A stretch of 64,000 nt of DNA, taken from assembly GCA_963753385.1 (NCBI GenBank), contig CAVWCC010000005.1:1-64000 (forward strand), written 5' to 3'. Shown one piece after another: positions 1 to 8,735 of this stretch. Source of the DNA: JALZKA01 sp963753385 (GTDB lineage Bacteria; Actinomycetota; Thermoleophilia; Solirubrobacterales; 70-9). The notes under the pieces are model-generated. The model had not been told where the DNA came from. It saw only the letters and a program-made list of their open reading frames with translations, and ran no database searches. Position numbers and translations under genes: made by a program. The number at the start of each line of letters is the position of its first letter. Positions within the stretch are counted from its first letter, which is position 1.

Positions 1-811
1 ATCGCGCTTGGCGGTTGGGAGCAAGCGCAACGGTTTCGGGGGTGCGTCGGCGGTACGCGCGTGGGATGCTGACCGGCGAGGAACTTTGGCGGATCGGACA
101 CGACCGCGACGTCAACGAGGTCGCCTTCAGCCCGGATGGCGAGCATCTGGCCACGGCGGACTGGGAGGGGAACCGCGAAGATCGTCGATCGCTCCGGCCG
201 GGTGCTCCGAGCGCTGGCGGGCCGCAAGACGACTTCAATCTCTCCGACGTCGCCTTCAGCTCGGACGGCCACCTGGTGGCCACGGCCGAGTTCAACAACC
301 GAGGGGGGAGCGCGTCAGGATCTGGGACTGGGCCAGGAGAGACGTCCTCCTCACGATCGACGCGGAGGGCCCCTCGACGCAGGTGGACTTCGATCCCAAC
401 GCTCCGAGGGTCGTGCTGTCTGGTTCGGACGGACTCGCGGAGATATGGGATGTGGAGAGCGGTGAGCGCCTGGCCGTTATGGCCGGACCTCCCGGAGGCG
501 TCGAGGACCTCGCCTTCAGCCCGGACGGATCGCGCATCGCCACAGCGAGCGTCGACGGCGTGGTGCGGCTGTTCGACGCGGAGACGGGCGCGCCACAGCT
601 CAGCCTGCGAGGGTCCGGATGTGCGGTAGAGGGTGTGGCGTTCAGTCCGGACGGGATGAAGCTCGCCTCCACGAGCCGGTGCGACGGTGTCCGGGTCTGG
701 GCCCTCGACATCGACGATCTCCTCGAGATCGCGCGGCGGGAGGCCGGGAGATCGCTCACCGACGAGGAGTGCCGCCAGTACCTCCACGTGGACGGGTGCT
801 CTCAGGCGTGA
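1..811 (+). CDS. WD40 beta-propeller protein, 3' part, frame-disrupted
   Basis: This is the C-terminal part of a beta-propeller gene that enters from the left edge. Blades are recognisable from the recurring AFSPDG signature (near nt 130, 250, 515 and 645), each followed by LATA or IATAS and an IWD/VWA-like dipeptide. The readable blades lie in three frames: frame 2 at the very start, frame 3 to about 170, frame 1 to about 220, frame 3 to about 305, then frame 2 to the TGA at 809-811. At least three single-base shifts are needed to restore one protein. Propellers of this kind are protein-interaction scaffolds, often attached to a kinase or protease domain, but any such domain lies outside the window. 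The last codons fall inside a direct repeat that recurs at 2156. Confidence 0.6.
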   Translation, partial: SRLAVGSKRNGFGGASAVRAWDADRRGTLADRTRPRRQRGRLQPGWRASGHGGLGGEPRRSSIAPAGCSERWRAARRLQSLRRRLQLGRPPGGHGRVQQPRGERVRIWDWARRDVLLTIDAEGPSTQVDFDPNAPRVVLSGSDGLAEIWDVESGERLAVMAGPPGGVEDLAFSPDGSRIATASVDGVVRLFDAETGAPQLSLRGSGCAVEGVAFSPDGMKLASTSRCDGVRVWALDIDDLLEIARREAGRSLTDEECRQYLHVDGCSQA

Positions 812-1084
812 TGGACGTTTCCTCCTGATCCGTTCCTCACCGAGTTCCAGCCGTTCTCAAGCCTCCTCCCTCAACATCCTCCCCGTAGCCGAATTGAGAG
901 ACGAGATGAGTCCCGGTGCATGATCTTGAGAACCGCCCCATGACGAGGATGAGTCCGAGGCGCTCGTACCCCCCTCGGATCGCGATAGCGGTAGCGATGG
1001 CGATGCTGATGGCCGGATGCGGTTCCTCTCCGGAAGCCGGTCCGACGGAGTCCACCCCGAAGGTGGAAGCGGGCACGACGGCTC
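791..1084. repeat. 294-bp direct repeat, copy 1
   Basis: It covers the last codons of the WD40 gene, the intergenic region and the signal-peptide codons of the serine hydrolase. The second copy is at 2156-2449 at a constant offset of 1365 bp with no gaps. The first 150 bp differ at only about three positions; the signal-peptide part is more diverged. Confidence 0.9.
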
Positions 1085-2139
1085 GATCCTTCTCCACCGC
1101 CACGTTCGCCGACATCCGCGAGGATCCGGTCTCAGAAGAGGTGGCGGCTGAGTTCCAGGCGATCCTGAACGACATGGCCGGCGGAGGCGGGATGGCAGCC
1201 ACGGTGATGTCCCCCGACGGCACATGGAGTGGAGCGGCGGGCAAGGCGGACGGCGTCCGAGACGTACGGGTCGACGATCAGTTCGCCATCGGCAGCGTGA
1301 CCAAGTCGGTGATCGCGGCGCAGGTGATGCAGATGGTCGAGGCTGGCGAGCTGGACCTCGACGACCCGGCGACCGAGCACCTTCCCCCGGACCTCGACTT
1401 CGACACCAACGGGGCGACCATCCGCCAGCTGCTGGGCCACCGCAGCGGCATCCCGGACTATTATCCTCGGCTATTGGAGAGCCTGTCAACCGAACGTGTG
1501 TGGCTAAACCCCGCACTGCGGGTAGAGCCCGCCGACCTGCTGGAGCTGGTCACCGACGATCGCGCTCCCGCCGGTGAGGAGTTCGGGTATACGGACACCA
1601 ACTATCTGTTGCTCGGACTGGTGATCGAGCAGATCCGCGGGCGACCGGTCGGCGATGTGCTGCGCGACGGCGTCCTCGGCATCGACGGGGTAGAGCGGCT
1701 CATCTATCAACCGGACGAGGTCCCGACCGAGCCCATGGCCATGCCTGATGGCGAGTCCACCGCTGCGATGAAGAAGGGCGGCGGCTACCTACCATCCCTC
1801 GCTGCTGCAACCGCTGACGGTGCAGCGGCAGCCATGGCATCGGACGCGCCTTCTCTGGCGCGCTGGTGGCGCGCGCTCTGCGCCGGCGAGATCGTCTCCC
1901 AAGCCTCGCTGACCGAGATGTCGACGTTCCATGACGGCTACGGACTCGGGCTGATCAACCCCGGTGACCCGTACGCACAGGGCGTTGGGCATACCGGTGA
2001 GGACTTCGGCGACTCGTACGTGTCGTGGGCGGGGTGCCTGCCCGCGGACGGCTCGGTCGTCGTCGTGCTGAGCAATCGTTGGGTCGAGGACAAGGGCGGG
2101 ATGGCCCGCCCTCTGGTGCTCGCAGCGCGTCCAGATTGA
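940..2139 (+). CDS. Serine hydrolase lipoprotein (beta-lactamase class C / D,D-peptidase family)
   Basis: This is a secreted, lipid-anchored serine hydrolase of about 399 residues, the usual family length. The N-terminus MTRMSPRR is followed by a hydrophobic stretch and the lipobox LMAGC, so mature Cys is near residue 27. The nucleophile motif SVTK (SxxK) is in GSVTKSVIAA at about residue 110, the second motif is YTD in GYTDTNYLLLG, and the third is HTG in GVGHTGEDF near the C-terminus. The family cleaves beta-lactams, D-amino-acid peptides or esters; the substrate cannot be told from sequence. ATG at 940 is preferred because it gives a clean lipoprotein signal; GTG at 916 and ATG at 949 are alternatives. 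The frame is intact, unlike both neighbours. Confidence 0.85.
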   Translation: MTRMSPRRSYPPRIAIAVAMAMLMAGCGSSPEAGPTESTPKVEAGTTARSFSTATFADIREDPVSEEVAAEFQAILNDMAGGGGMAATVMSPDGTWSGAAGKADGVRDVRVDDQFAIGSVTKSVIAAQVMQMVEAGELDLDDPATEHLPPDLDFDTNGATIRQLLGHRSGIPDYYPRLLESLSTERVWLNPALRVEPADLLELVTDDRAPAGEEFGYTDTNYLLLGLVIEQIRGRPVGDVLRDGVLGIDGVERLIYQPDEVPTEPMAMPDGESTAAMKKGGGYLPSLAAATADGAAAAMASDAPSLARWWRALCAGEIVSQASLTEMSTFHDGYGLGLINPGDPYAQGVGHTGEDFGDSYVSWAGCLPADGSVVVVLSNRWVEDKGGMARPLVLAARPD

Positions 2140-2155
2140 CGATTGCTCGCCGCTG

Positions 2156-2449
2156 GACGAGTGCTCTCAGGCGTGATGGACGTTTCCTCCTGATCCGTTC
2201 CTCACCGAGTTCCAGCCGTTCTCAAGCCTCCTCCCTCAACATCCTCCCCGTAGCTGAATTGGGAGACGAGATGAGTCCCGGTGCATGATCTTGAGAACCG
2301 CCCCATGACGAGGATGAGTGCGACGCGCTCGCACTCCCCTCGGATCGCGATGGCAGTAGCGATGGCGATGCTGGTGGCCGGATGCACTTCCTCTCCGGAA
2401 GCACGTCCGACGGAGCCCACCTCGAGGGTGAACGCGTGCACGACGGCTC
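2156..2449. repeat. 294-bp direct repeat, copy 2
   Basis: It matches 791-1084. Here it spans the region after the serine hydrolase stop and the signal-peptide codons of the next lipoprotein gene. Homologous recombination between the copies would delete the serine hydrolase and leave a fused junction with an intact signal peptide. Confidence 0.9.
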
Positions 2450-3263
2450 CCAGCCCCCAGCCTGCCTCGACCATCGAGGGCCCCTTCGGCCAGGTCCGCG
2501 GATGGATCGCCTACAGCAGTAGCGACGGGATCTGCGCATTGGATCCGGCGCGGCCGGAGCGGCGGATCCTGCTGAGCCGCGGGGACGGCGAGCCCCAGGC
2601 GTGGTCGAGCGACGGGACGAAGCTGCTCATCCATAGAGGCTGGCGGGTCTCTACGTTCTGGAGGCCGACGGGACCGAGACGCGCCTGACCGATGGCGTTG
2701 GTGGCTCGTTCTCACCGGATGGCTCCGAGGTCGTCTACTCCACGCGGTCAGCGATCTACGCGGTGAGCTCGGACGGAGGGGTTCCCCGGCTGATACGCCG
2801 CGCCACCCGGCGGGTCCCATTAGGAGGACGGAGTGTCCTCGCCGGCATCGAGCACACGGCGCTGTCGCCCGACGGAACGCGGATCGCCTACTTCGACGGT
2901 ATGGGCGACAACAGCCACAACCTGTGGGTGATGAACGCCGACGGCACGGAACGCCGCCTCTTGCTCGACGATGAGGTCTCCGGCGCGGGCCACGTGGGCG
3001 GGCCGACGTGGTCCCCAGATGGCGAATGGCTCGCGTTCAAAGCCACCGTAAACGGCGAGGACGGTATCTACCGGGTTCGGCCCGATGGCTCAGGGCTCAT
3101 GCAGGTGGTCCCGGGCAGCGTCGCAGCCGTGCAGTGGTCGCCGGACGGATCGCGGATCGCCTACGTCCGCCAAGGCGTGCTGTTCATCGTGAACCTGGAC
3201 GGCAGCAACGAGCGGATCGTCGAGGGGATCGGCGGATCGATCGCCTGGAACCCGGCCGTGTGA
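2305..3263 (+). CDS. TolB-like beta-propeller lipoprotein (frameshifted)
   Basis: A lipoprotein signal (lipobox LVAGC) almost identical to that of the upstream serine hydrolase is followed by a propeller with TolB/WD40-like blades: GWIAYSS, AWSSDGTKLLI, TALSPDGTRIAYF, TWSPDGEWLAFKA, QWSPDGSRIAYV. The reading frame changes once near 2640-2649: the N-terminal part runs in frame 1 and the rest, beginning LYVLEADGTETRLTDG, in frame 3 to TGA at 3261-3263. With that shift repaired the protein is about 320 residues, exported and anchored at the membrane. Function is unknown; such propellers often bind peptides or partner proteins. ATG 2305 corresponds to ATG 940 of the paralogous leader; GTG 2281 is the longer alternative. 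Confidence 0.7.
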
Positions 3264-3431
3264 TGCGCTCATCTGCACTCGGAGTGAGACGGGCCGCTGC
3301 GGCTCCGGGACAACAGCGGGACAACAGCACGTCCGCAAACATCCACAGACGCGGCGGGTGGGTGCGGACGCGAAAACCGTTGGTTAGCTGGGGAAACGCC
3401 GAACGCCCGAAGAGTGCCGCAAGCGCGGAAG

Positions 3432-3477
3432 CGGGCTCATAACCCGGAGGTCGTGGGTTCAAATCCCACCCCCGCTA
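3432..3477 (+). other. tRNA-fMet 3' fragment, possible attachment-site scar
   Basis: These 46 nt are identical to the 3' part of the intact initiator tRNA at 20665-20738: anticodon stem and CAT anticodon, variable loop, T-arm (GGTTCAAATCC) and acceptor 3' strand with discriminator A. The identity stops just inside the anticodon stem, and the D-arm and acceptor 5' strand are missing. Integrases that target tRNA genes leave 3' fragments of this kind. The fragment is on the + strand and the intact gene on the - strand, so the two are inverted and cannot be the simple att pair of one element. Confidence 0.75.
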
Positions 3478-3482
3478 TGGCA

Positions 3483-3510
3483 CGAAACCCCTGGAACTCC
3501 AGGGGTTTCG
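3483..3510 (+). terminator. Hairpin after the tRNA fragment
   Basis: A perfect inverted repeat, CGAAACCCCTGGA / TCCAGGGGTTTCG with two unpaired bases between, lies six bases after the tRNA fragment. It resembles a tRNA-gene terminator. No long T-run follows. Confidence 0.55.
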
Positions 3511-3749
3511 TCGTTATCGGGACCCTGACCGGGACGAGCCTCGTCGTCCCAATATCGTCCCATTTGCTCGGTGCACTGGACGCCTGGGCAGCTCGCGATG
3601 TGGCGACCGACGCACGATCCACGAAGCTTCGCTGTCGCGCGCACGCGGAAGCGGAAGCGGTCTACATCAATGCTCGATGGTGAGTGGGGTCTGCGTAGGC
3701 TCATGGGCGCGGCAGCAGGGTGCCGCTCGATAGAGATCCACTTCCCCGC
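3511..3749. other. No gene seen
   Basis: About 240 bp between the tRNA-fragment hairpin and the end of the MacB-like gene. It contains short CGTCCCA repeats near 3551-3566 and no convincing coding frame. It probably includes the 3' untranslated region of the leftward operon. Confidence 0.4.
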
Positions 3750-4971
3750 TCAGACCGTTCGCAATGCCACGGTAGGCGGCATCCGAGACGCTCGAACGGC
3801 CGGCATCAGGCCGGCGAACGCGCCGATCAGGATGGCCGAGGCGATGCCGCCCGACCACGCCTCGACGGGGATCACGACGGCCCAGCTCTTCGAGCTGGCG
3901 TACACGGCCGTTGCCGCGGCCCCGGCCAGCACGCCGACGACGCCGCCGATGACGGCGAGCAGGATCGACTCACCGAGGAACTGCGTCCGGATCTGGCGCC
4001 TTCGTCGCGCCGAGGGCGCGACGGAGGCCGATCTCCGAGCGGCGTTCCAGCACCGAGATGATCATGATGTTGGCGACGCCGACGGCACCCACGATCAGCG
4101 CCACCACCCCGAGCCCGAGGAAGAGGCTGTCGAACGCCCCCGCCGCGGCGGCCCGGGCGGTGAGCGCGTCGGACGGCTGGCTGACGTTCACCTCGTTCGG
4201 TGCCTCGGGGTTGGCGGTCTGCGCGAGCAGCGACTGCACCGCCGCCTCGTGACCGGTGGCGGCGCGCACGTAGATCGAGCTCGGCGGGCCGGCCTTCTCC
4301 TCGCCGCGGACCATGCTGACGTAGCCGAGGTACCTCTGGGCGGCCGGGTAGCCGATCAGGGCGCTGTTGTCGATGTCGGGCTCCAGCGGCGAGGGCTTCA
4401 GGATGCCCGCGACGTTGAACCACTGGTCGCCCAGCCAGATCCGCTGATCGGGGTGGACCCGGTCGATGCCCAGCCGCTGCGCGGCGGCCGAACCGAGCAC
4501 CGCGACCGGCACGCGGGCGGTGCCCTCGTTGAGCCAGTTGCCGCGTGCGATGCCGGTGTTGAGCACGGACGGCAGGTTCAGGCTGGTGGCCCGCACCTGG
4601 AGGCCGCCGCTGTTGCCCTCCGGGATCATCGAGCTCCGGTAGACCTTCTCTTCCTTCATCAGGCCGGTGTGCGCCAGCGGTTCGACGTCGTCCAGGTGGG
4701 TGATCCGCGCCGGCGCTTCGAGGGGCAGCTTCGCCTCCCCGCCGGTGAGGCTCTGTCCGGCCTCGACGGTCAGCAGGTTCGTGCCGAGCCGGTCGATCTC
4801 CGCGAGCAGCCCGGCCTGCGAGGAGGAGGACAACCCGAGGACCGCCACGATCGCTGCCGTTCCGATCGCGATCCCGAGCGCGGACAGCGCGGCGCGCAGC
4901 GGCCGGGCGCGCAGCCCGACACTCGCCACCCGCAGCCCGTCCTTCAGCCCGCAGTCGTCCGCCCTCGGCAC
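3750..4971 (-). CDS. MacB-like ABC transporter permease (FtsX domain, frameshifted)
   Basis: This is the membrane subunit of a MacB/LolCDE-type exporter, last gene of the operon that starts at 7966. It begins with an amphipathic segment and TM1 (LRAALSALGIAIGTAAIVAV, about residues 25-45). A large extracytoplasmic MacB-PCD domain follows, then TM2 (LFLGLGVVALIVGAVGVANI) with the family signature LERRSEIGLRRALGATK, TM3, and TM4 ending RASRMPPTVALRTV. A one-base shift near 3990, just after GATK, separates TM2 from the last 80 residues; reading through restores QIRTQFLGESILLAVIGGVV. Translation probably starts at GTG 4971, inside the end of the ATPase gene. It would use ATP-driven conformational change to move peptides, lipids or drugs from the outer membrane leaflet outward. 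Confidence 0.8.
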
Positions 4972-5668
4972 TCATGGCGATCGCGGCCGGTATCGGAGAC
5001 CACCTGGCCGTCCAGCATCCGGATCCGGCGAGGCAGCTGATCGGCGAGGCCCGCGTCGTGCGTGATCATGATGATGCGTGGCGCCGGCGGCGTTGAGCTC
5101 GCGGATGAGCTCCATGATCGATGCGCCGGTGGTGCTGTCGAGGTTCCCGGTCGGTTCGTCGGCGAGCACGATCGCCGGACGCCCGACGAGGGCCCGGGCG
5201 ATCGCAACCCGCTGCCGCTCCCCTCCGGAGAGCTTGGTCGGCTTGAACGTCGCGCGGTGCGGAGAGGCCGACCCGTTCGAGCGCCTCGTCCGCGCGCCTG
5301 TACCGCTCGGCGGCGGGGACGCCGGCGTAGAGCAACCCGTCGGCGACGTTCTCGCGCACCGTGGCGTGCTCGGCCAGGAAGAACTGCTGGAAGACGAACC
5401 CGATCTCCCGCGCCCGCAGCAGCGACAGCTCGCGGTCGCTCAGCCGCGCCGCGTCGACCCCGCCGATCCGGACCACGCCGCTGCTGGGCCGCTCCAGCGT
5501 CCCCATGACGTGCAGGAGCGTGGACTTGCCCGACCCGGAGGGCCCGACGATCGCCACCAGCTCGCCCCGCCGGACGGAGAAGGACACCCCCCGGAGGGCG
5601 GGCACCGGCGGCTGCTCGCCGTAGACCTTGGTCACCCCATCCAGTTCGAGAACCGATTCGCCGCTCAT
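4944..5668 (-). CDS. MacB/LolD-type ABC transporter ATPase (frameshifted)
   Basis: A nucleotide-binding subunit of about 240 residues. Walker A is GPSGSGKST (about residue 42), the Q-loop is FVFQQFFL, the signature is LSGGERQRVAIARAL, Walker B is AIVLADEPTGNLD and the H-loop is MITHD. Two one-base shifts, near 5260 (just before the signature motif) and near 5085 (before MITHD), split it over three frames. All catalytic motifs are recovered once they are repaired. ATG at 5668 overlaps the TGA of the adaptor gene (ATGA), and its own TGA at 4944 lies within the start region of the permease, so the three subunits appear translationally coupled. Confidence 0.8.
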
Positions 5669-6765
5669 AGCGACGGCACCACCACTTGATCGCCTTCGGC
5701 AACATCGCCCTCGACCTCGACTCGTCCGCCCGCGGTGTCGAACAGGCCCAGCTGCACGGCGACCAGCTCGCGTCGCCCGCCGTCGCGCACGACCTCGACC
5801 GCGAACCCGCCGCCGGACTTCCCGACGAGCGCGGTGACCGGGACGCTCAGGGCGCTCTCCACTCCCTTGGTCGTGATCTCCACCTGGACCGGGGCCCTGT
5901 CGAGCCCGCGCGCCTTCCTCTGGCTCGTCGAGGCTGATGTAGGCCGGGATGGTCGCGTCCCCGGCGTCGTCGTCCTTCCCGCGCGGTCTGGGCGACTCTC
6001 CCGAGCCGGTCCACCCTGCCCTTCACCGACGTGTTGCCGGGCAGCGTGATCCGCGCACGGTCGCCCTTCTTCACCTCACCCTGCTGCGACGCCTCGAGGT
6101 CCACCTGCACCTCGAGCGTGTCGGAGGTGGCCTGCGCGACCTGTGCACCCGGCCGGGCGGATCCACCGAGCTCGCCGGTCACCTTGGCGATCCGCGCCGG
6201 CCTCGGGCAGGAAGACCGCATCGTCGAGATCGAGCGCTCCGGTCGCGTCAGAGCCCTTGTCGTGCTGGAGCTTCTCGAGCGCCTCCTCCGTCTTCGAGGT
6301 GAAGTCGCTGTCGCCGGGATCGATGTCGACGTGGGCGTCGGCGTCGTAGCCGAGCTCGTGCAGGTTGCGGTTGAGCTGACGGACGTCCTTGCCCTGCGTC
6401 GCCGTGTCCAGGTCGCGGTAGGCCGGGACCGTGCCGCACAGCAGCAGCACCGGGTCGTCGTCCACCCGATAGAGCACGTCGCCGCAGCCGACCTTGTCGC
6501 CTTCGTCGGGCAGCTCGGTGTAGATCCCGCCGGCCTGGTTGATCGCGGAGTACGGCGAGCCGTCCGATCGCGCCCGATAGGTCAGGGTCCCGTCCAGGGA
6601 GACCATGGCCGAGAGCTCCCCCTTCTCCACCTTCGCGGTGTTCGCCGGCGGCTCCTGCGCGGCCGGGGTCGCTTCCTTGCCACCGGACGCGACGACCACG
6701 CCGCCGGTGGCGGTCACGGCAACCAGGACGGCCGCTGCGGCCGGCACCCACGTCTTCCGCCTCAC
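5665..6765 (-). CDS. HlyD/MacA-type periplasmic adaptor with peptidoglycan-binding domain (frameshifted)
   Basis: This is a membrane-anchored adaptor for the MacB-like transporter. The N-terminal anchor is RKTWVPAAAAVLVAVTATGG. A barrel-sandwich half (KVEKGELSAMVSLDGTLTY) and a PG_binding_1-like domain follow (DVRQLNRNLHELGYDA), a layout typical of actinobacterial adaptors. The beta-barrel segment (VDLEASQQGEVKKGDRARI) and membrane-proximal domain (GGRVEVEGDVAEGDQVVVPSL) lie in other frames. Shifts occur near 6205, 6000 and 5885. The GTG at 6765 overlaps the upstream TAG by one base (TAGTG) and gives the anchor directly at the N-terminus. Such adaptors link inner-membrane exporters to the cell wall in bacteria without an outer membrane. 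Confidence 0.7.
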
Positions 6766-7319
6766 TACTGGCCCCCCGCTGTCGCTGCCACGAGATCGCC
6801 GCACGTCTGCATCGCGGCGTTGAGGATGGTCATGCCACTCGTTCCGTGTCGGCGGACGGGATTCGCCTCGTGTCGACGAGGGGCTCGCCTTCGGCGGGGT
6901 CCGGGAAGTCCTTCACGCCGTTGTCGCGCATGCACTGGGCGAACTCGAGGCGCCGCCTCCTGCTGCTCGGCGCTCGCGTTCTGTCGCCCATGAACCCCGG
7001 TGGCTGCAGGTCCTTGCACGCGCGCGATGGCCTCCTTCCACACCGGGCGCTCGGGTCCAGCGACGAGCCGTTCACCACCCCGTCGATCGTCAACTCGCCC
7101 GACGCGTCCGGGTCCGGGAACTCGCTGACGCCGTTGTCGCGCATGCACTCGGCGAACTTCACCGCCTTGTCCCGATCGGTGGCGTTCTTGTTGGCGTCGC
7201 TGTTGCTGGCGGCGTCGCTGCCGTGTTGCCGGTCTCGGCAGGTGCGTTCGAACAGCCCGCGCCGATCAGGGCGACGATGGCAAGGGCGGCCAGCGGCCGC
7301 AGTCGTCTCTCGTGGTCAT
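6765..7319 (-). CDS. Lipoprotein with duplicated CMRDNG-FPDP motif (frameshifted)
   Basis: A small lipoprotein of a family seen beside HlyD/MacB systems in actinobacteria. The signal is RRLRPLAALAIVALIGAGCS (lipobox IGAGC). Two copies of the family motif follow: FAECMRDNGVSEFPDPD and FAQCMRDNGVKDFPDP, each with a single Cys. The C-terminus is MQTCGDLVAATAGGQ. At least four single-base shifts lie between the ATG at 7319 and the TAG at 6765, so the frame is poorly preserved although the motifs are clear. It overlaps the VanY stop by four bases (ATGA). The function is not established; the conserved Cys and the position suggest an accessory part of the export system. Confidence 0.55.
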
Positions 7320-7966
7320 TGCTGCATCCTCGGATCGTGCGTCGGGTCGGCGTACATGGGAGGGCAGCCGTGATCGACGGCTTCGGGGCGCAGTTCGTAG
7401 TGCCAGGGCTCGTTGCCGTAGATCTGGCACAGCCCGTACGCGGCGCCGTGCTCGGACAGCCACGCCGCGGCCTCGGAGGGCCCGATGTCGACCGCGTCCC
7501 CCGACACGTGAGCGGACGTGTCGGGGGTGGCCACCCAGCGGGCGGCTTCCGCTTCTGAGCCGTACTTCGAGACCGCCTCGCGGAGGAGCTGCTCCTGGTA
7601 CTCCGGGGAACGCCAGCCACTGTCGACGACGAACTCGACCCCGTCGTCCGCGGCGTCCGTTGCCGCCTGGCGCAGGGCACCGAGCAGAGCTGGATCGAGG
7701 TTGGCTACACCCGGGATCTCGTCGTCGAAGACCGTCGTGCCGTCGGGGACGGCACCGTCGGCCTCGCCAAGCGCATCGCGGTGCTCGCCGCGAAGGACGT
7801 CGATGGGTGATGCGGCCGTCGAGGACGAGGACGCCAGCAACTGGTGGCCGAGGGCTGCGCCGATCGCCGCGACGACGACCAGCAGGCCGGCGACACGGAT
7901 CCAGCGGATCCGGATCCGACGGGTCGTTGTTCGTGCTGGTTGGCTGTAGGTCACGCCGCCAGTCAA
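7316..7966 (-). CDS. VanY-family D-alanyl-D-alanine carboxypeptidase
   Basis: A membrane-anchored M15B zinc peptidase of about 216 residues that removes the terminal D-Ala from peptidoglycan stem peptides. One TM helix (VAGLLVVVAAIGAALGHQLL, about residues 25-45) precedes the catalytic domain. The zinc motifs are SAHVSGDAVDIG (His and Asp ligands) and EPWHYE (catalytic Glu and His ligand); SGWRSPEYQ is also typical. The frame is intact, first gene of the five-gene operon that runs left to 3750. TTG 7966 is the longest start; GTG 7954 is possible. The divergent response regulator starts 74 bp away, so the pair probably controls this operon, as VanRS controls VanY in glycopeptide resistance. 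No VanHAX genes are seen. Confidence 0.85.
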   Translation of the reverse strand: MTGGVTYSQPARTTTRRIRIRWIRVAGLLVVVAAIGAALGHQLLASSSSTAASPIDVLRGEHRDALGEADGAVPDGTTVFDDEIPGVANLDPALLGALRQAATDAADDGVEFVVDSGWRSPEYQEQLLREAVSKYGSEAEAARWVATPDTSAHVSGDAVDIGPSEAAAWLSEHGAAYGLCQIYGNEPWHYELRPEAVDHGCPPMYADPTHDPRMQQ

Positions 7967-7987
7967 GGCAGCGTGGCGTTGCCAGCA

Positions 7988-8007
7988 CGTATGCGGTTTT
8001 CGATACG
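7988..8007. promoter_or_regulatory. Inverted repeat in the VanY/regulator intergenic region
   Basis: CGTAT-N10-ATACG lies midway between the divergent VanY and response-regulator starts. It could be the binding site of the OmpR-type regulator. The half-sites are short, so this is tentative. A second stem, GCCGGCG/GCGCCGGC, lies immediately downstream. Confidence 0.3.
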
Positions 8008-8040
8008 CCGGCGATATGCGCCGGCTCGTAGCATCGGAGC

Positions 8041-8735
8041 ATGCGCGTGCTGCTCGTCGAGGACGAGCCCTACATGGCGGAAGCCATCCGCGATGGCCTA
8101 CGCCTGGAAGCGATCGCGGCAGACATCGCCGGTGACGGCGACACCGCTCTGGAGCTGCTGAGCGTCAACGCCTACGACATCGCCGTCCTCGACCGGGACA
8201 TTCCCGGACCTTCCGGTGACGAGATCGCCAAACGCATCGTCGCCTCCGGCAGCGGCATGCCGATCCTCATGCTCACCGCTGCCGACCGTCTCGACGACAA
8301 GGCCTCCGGGTTCGAGCTCGGCGCCGACGACTACCTCACGAAGCCGTTCGAGCTCCAGGAGCTCGTGCTCCGGCTCAGGGCGCTCGACCGCAGGCGCGCC
8401 CACAACAGGCCGCCCGTGCGAGAGATCGCAGGTCTGCGGCTGGATCCGTTCCGCCGCGAGGTCTACCGCGACGGCCGCTACGTCGCGCTGACCCGCAAGC
8501 AGTTCGCGGTGCTCGAGGTCCTCGTCGCTGCCGAAGGCGGTGTCGTCAGCGCCGAAGAGCTCCTGGAACGGGCGTGGGATGAGAACGCGGACCCGTTCAC
8601 CAACGCCGTGCGCATCACGGTCTCGGCACTGCGCAAGCGCCTCGGCGAACCCTGGATCATCGCCACCGTGGCCGGCGCCGGGTACCGCATCGACACCGAC
8701 CGGACACCGGGCGCGAGGGAGGAGACCGTGGATAG
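8041..8735 (+). CDS. OmpR/PhoB-family response regulator
   Basis: A two-component transcription factor. The receiver domain starts MRVLLVEDEPYMAEAI (acidic pocket ED), with the phospho-acceptor Asp in YDIAVLDRDIPGPSG (about residue 51), the switch Thr in LMLTAA and the conserved Lys in YLTKPFE. The winged-helix DNA-binding domain (about residues 125-225) ends with ALRKRLGEPWIIATVAGAGYRID. In this assembly the frame continues without a stop into the kinase. A TAG at 8733 in the neighbouring frame overlaps the likely kinase GTG at 8728, so I place the end there and assume a one-base shift just before it. It is divergent from the VanY operon and probably regulates it. Confidence 0.8.

Noticed and set aside
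3571..5040. Long plus-strand open frame opposite the MacB/ATPase genes
   Set aside because: Composition is typical of antisense shadow in high-GC DNA, with no domain; the minus-strand frames carry clear Walker, signature and FtsX motifs.
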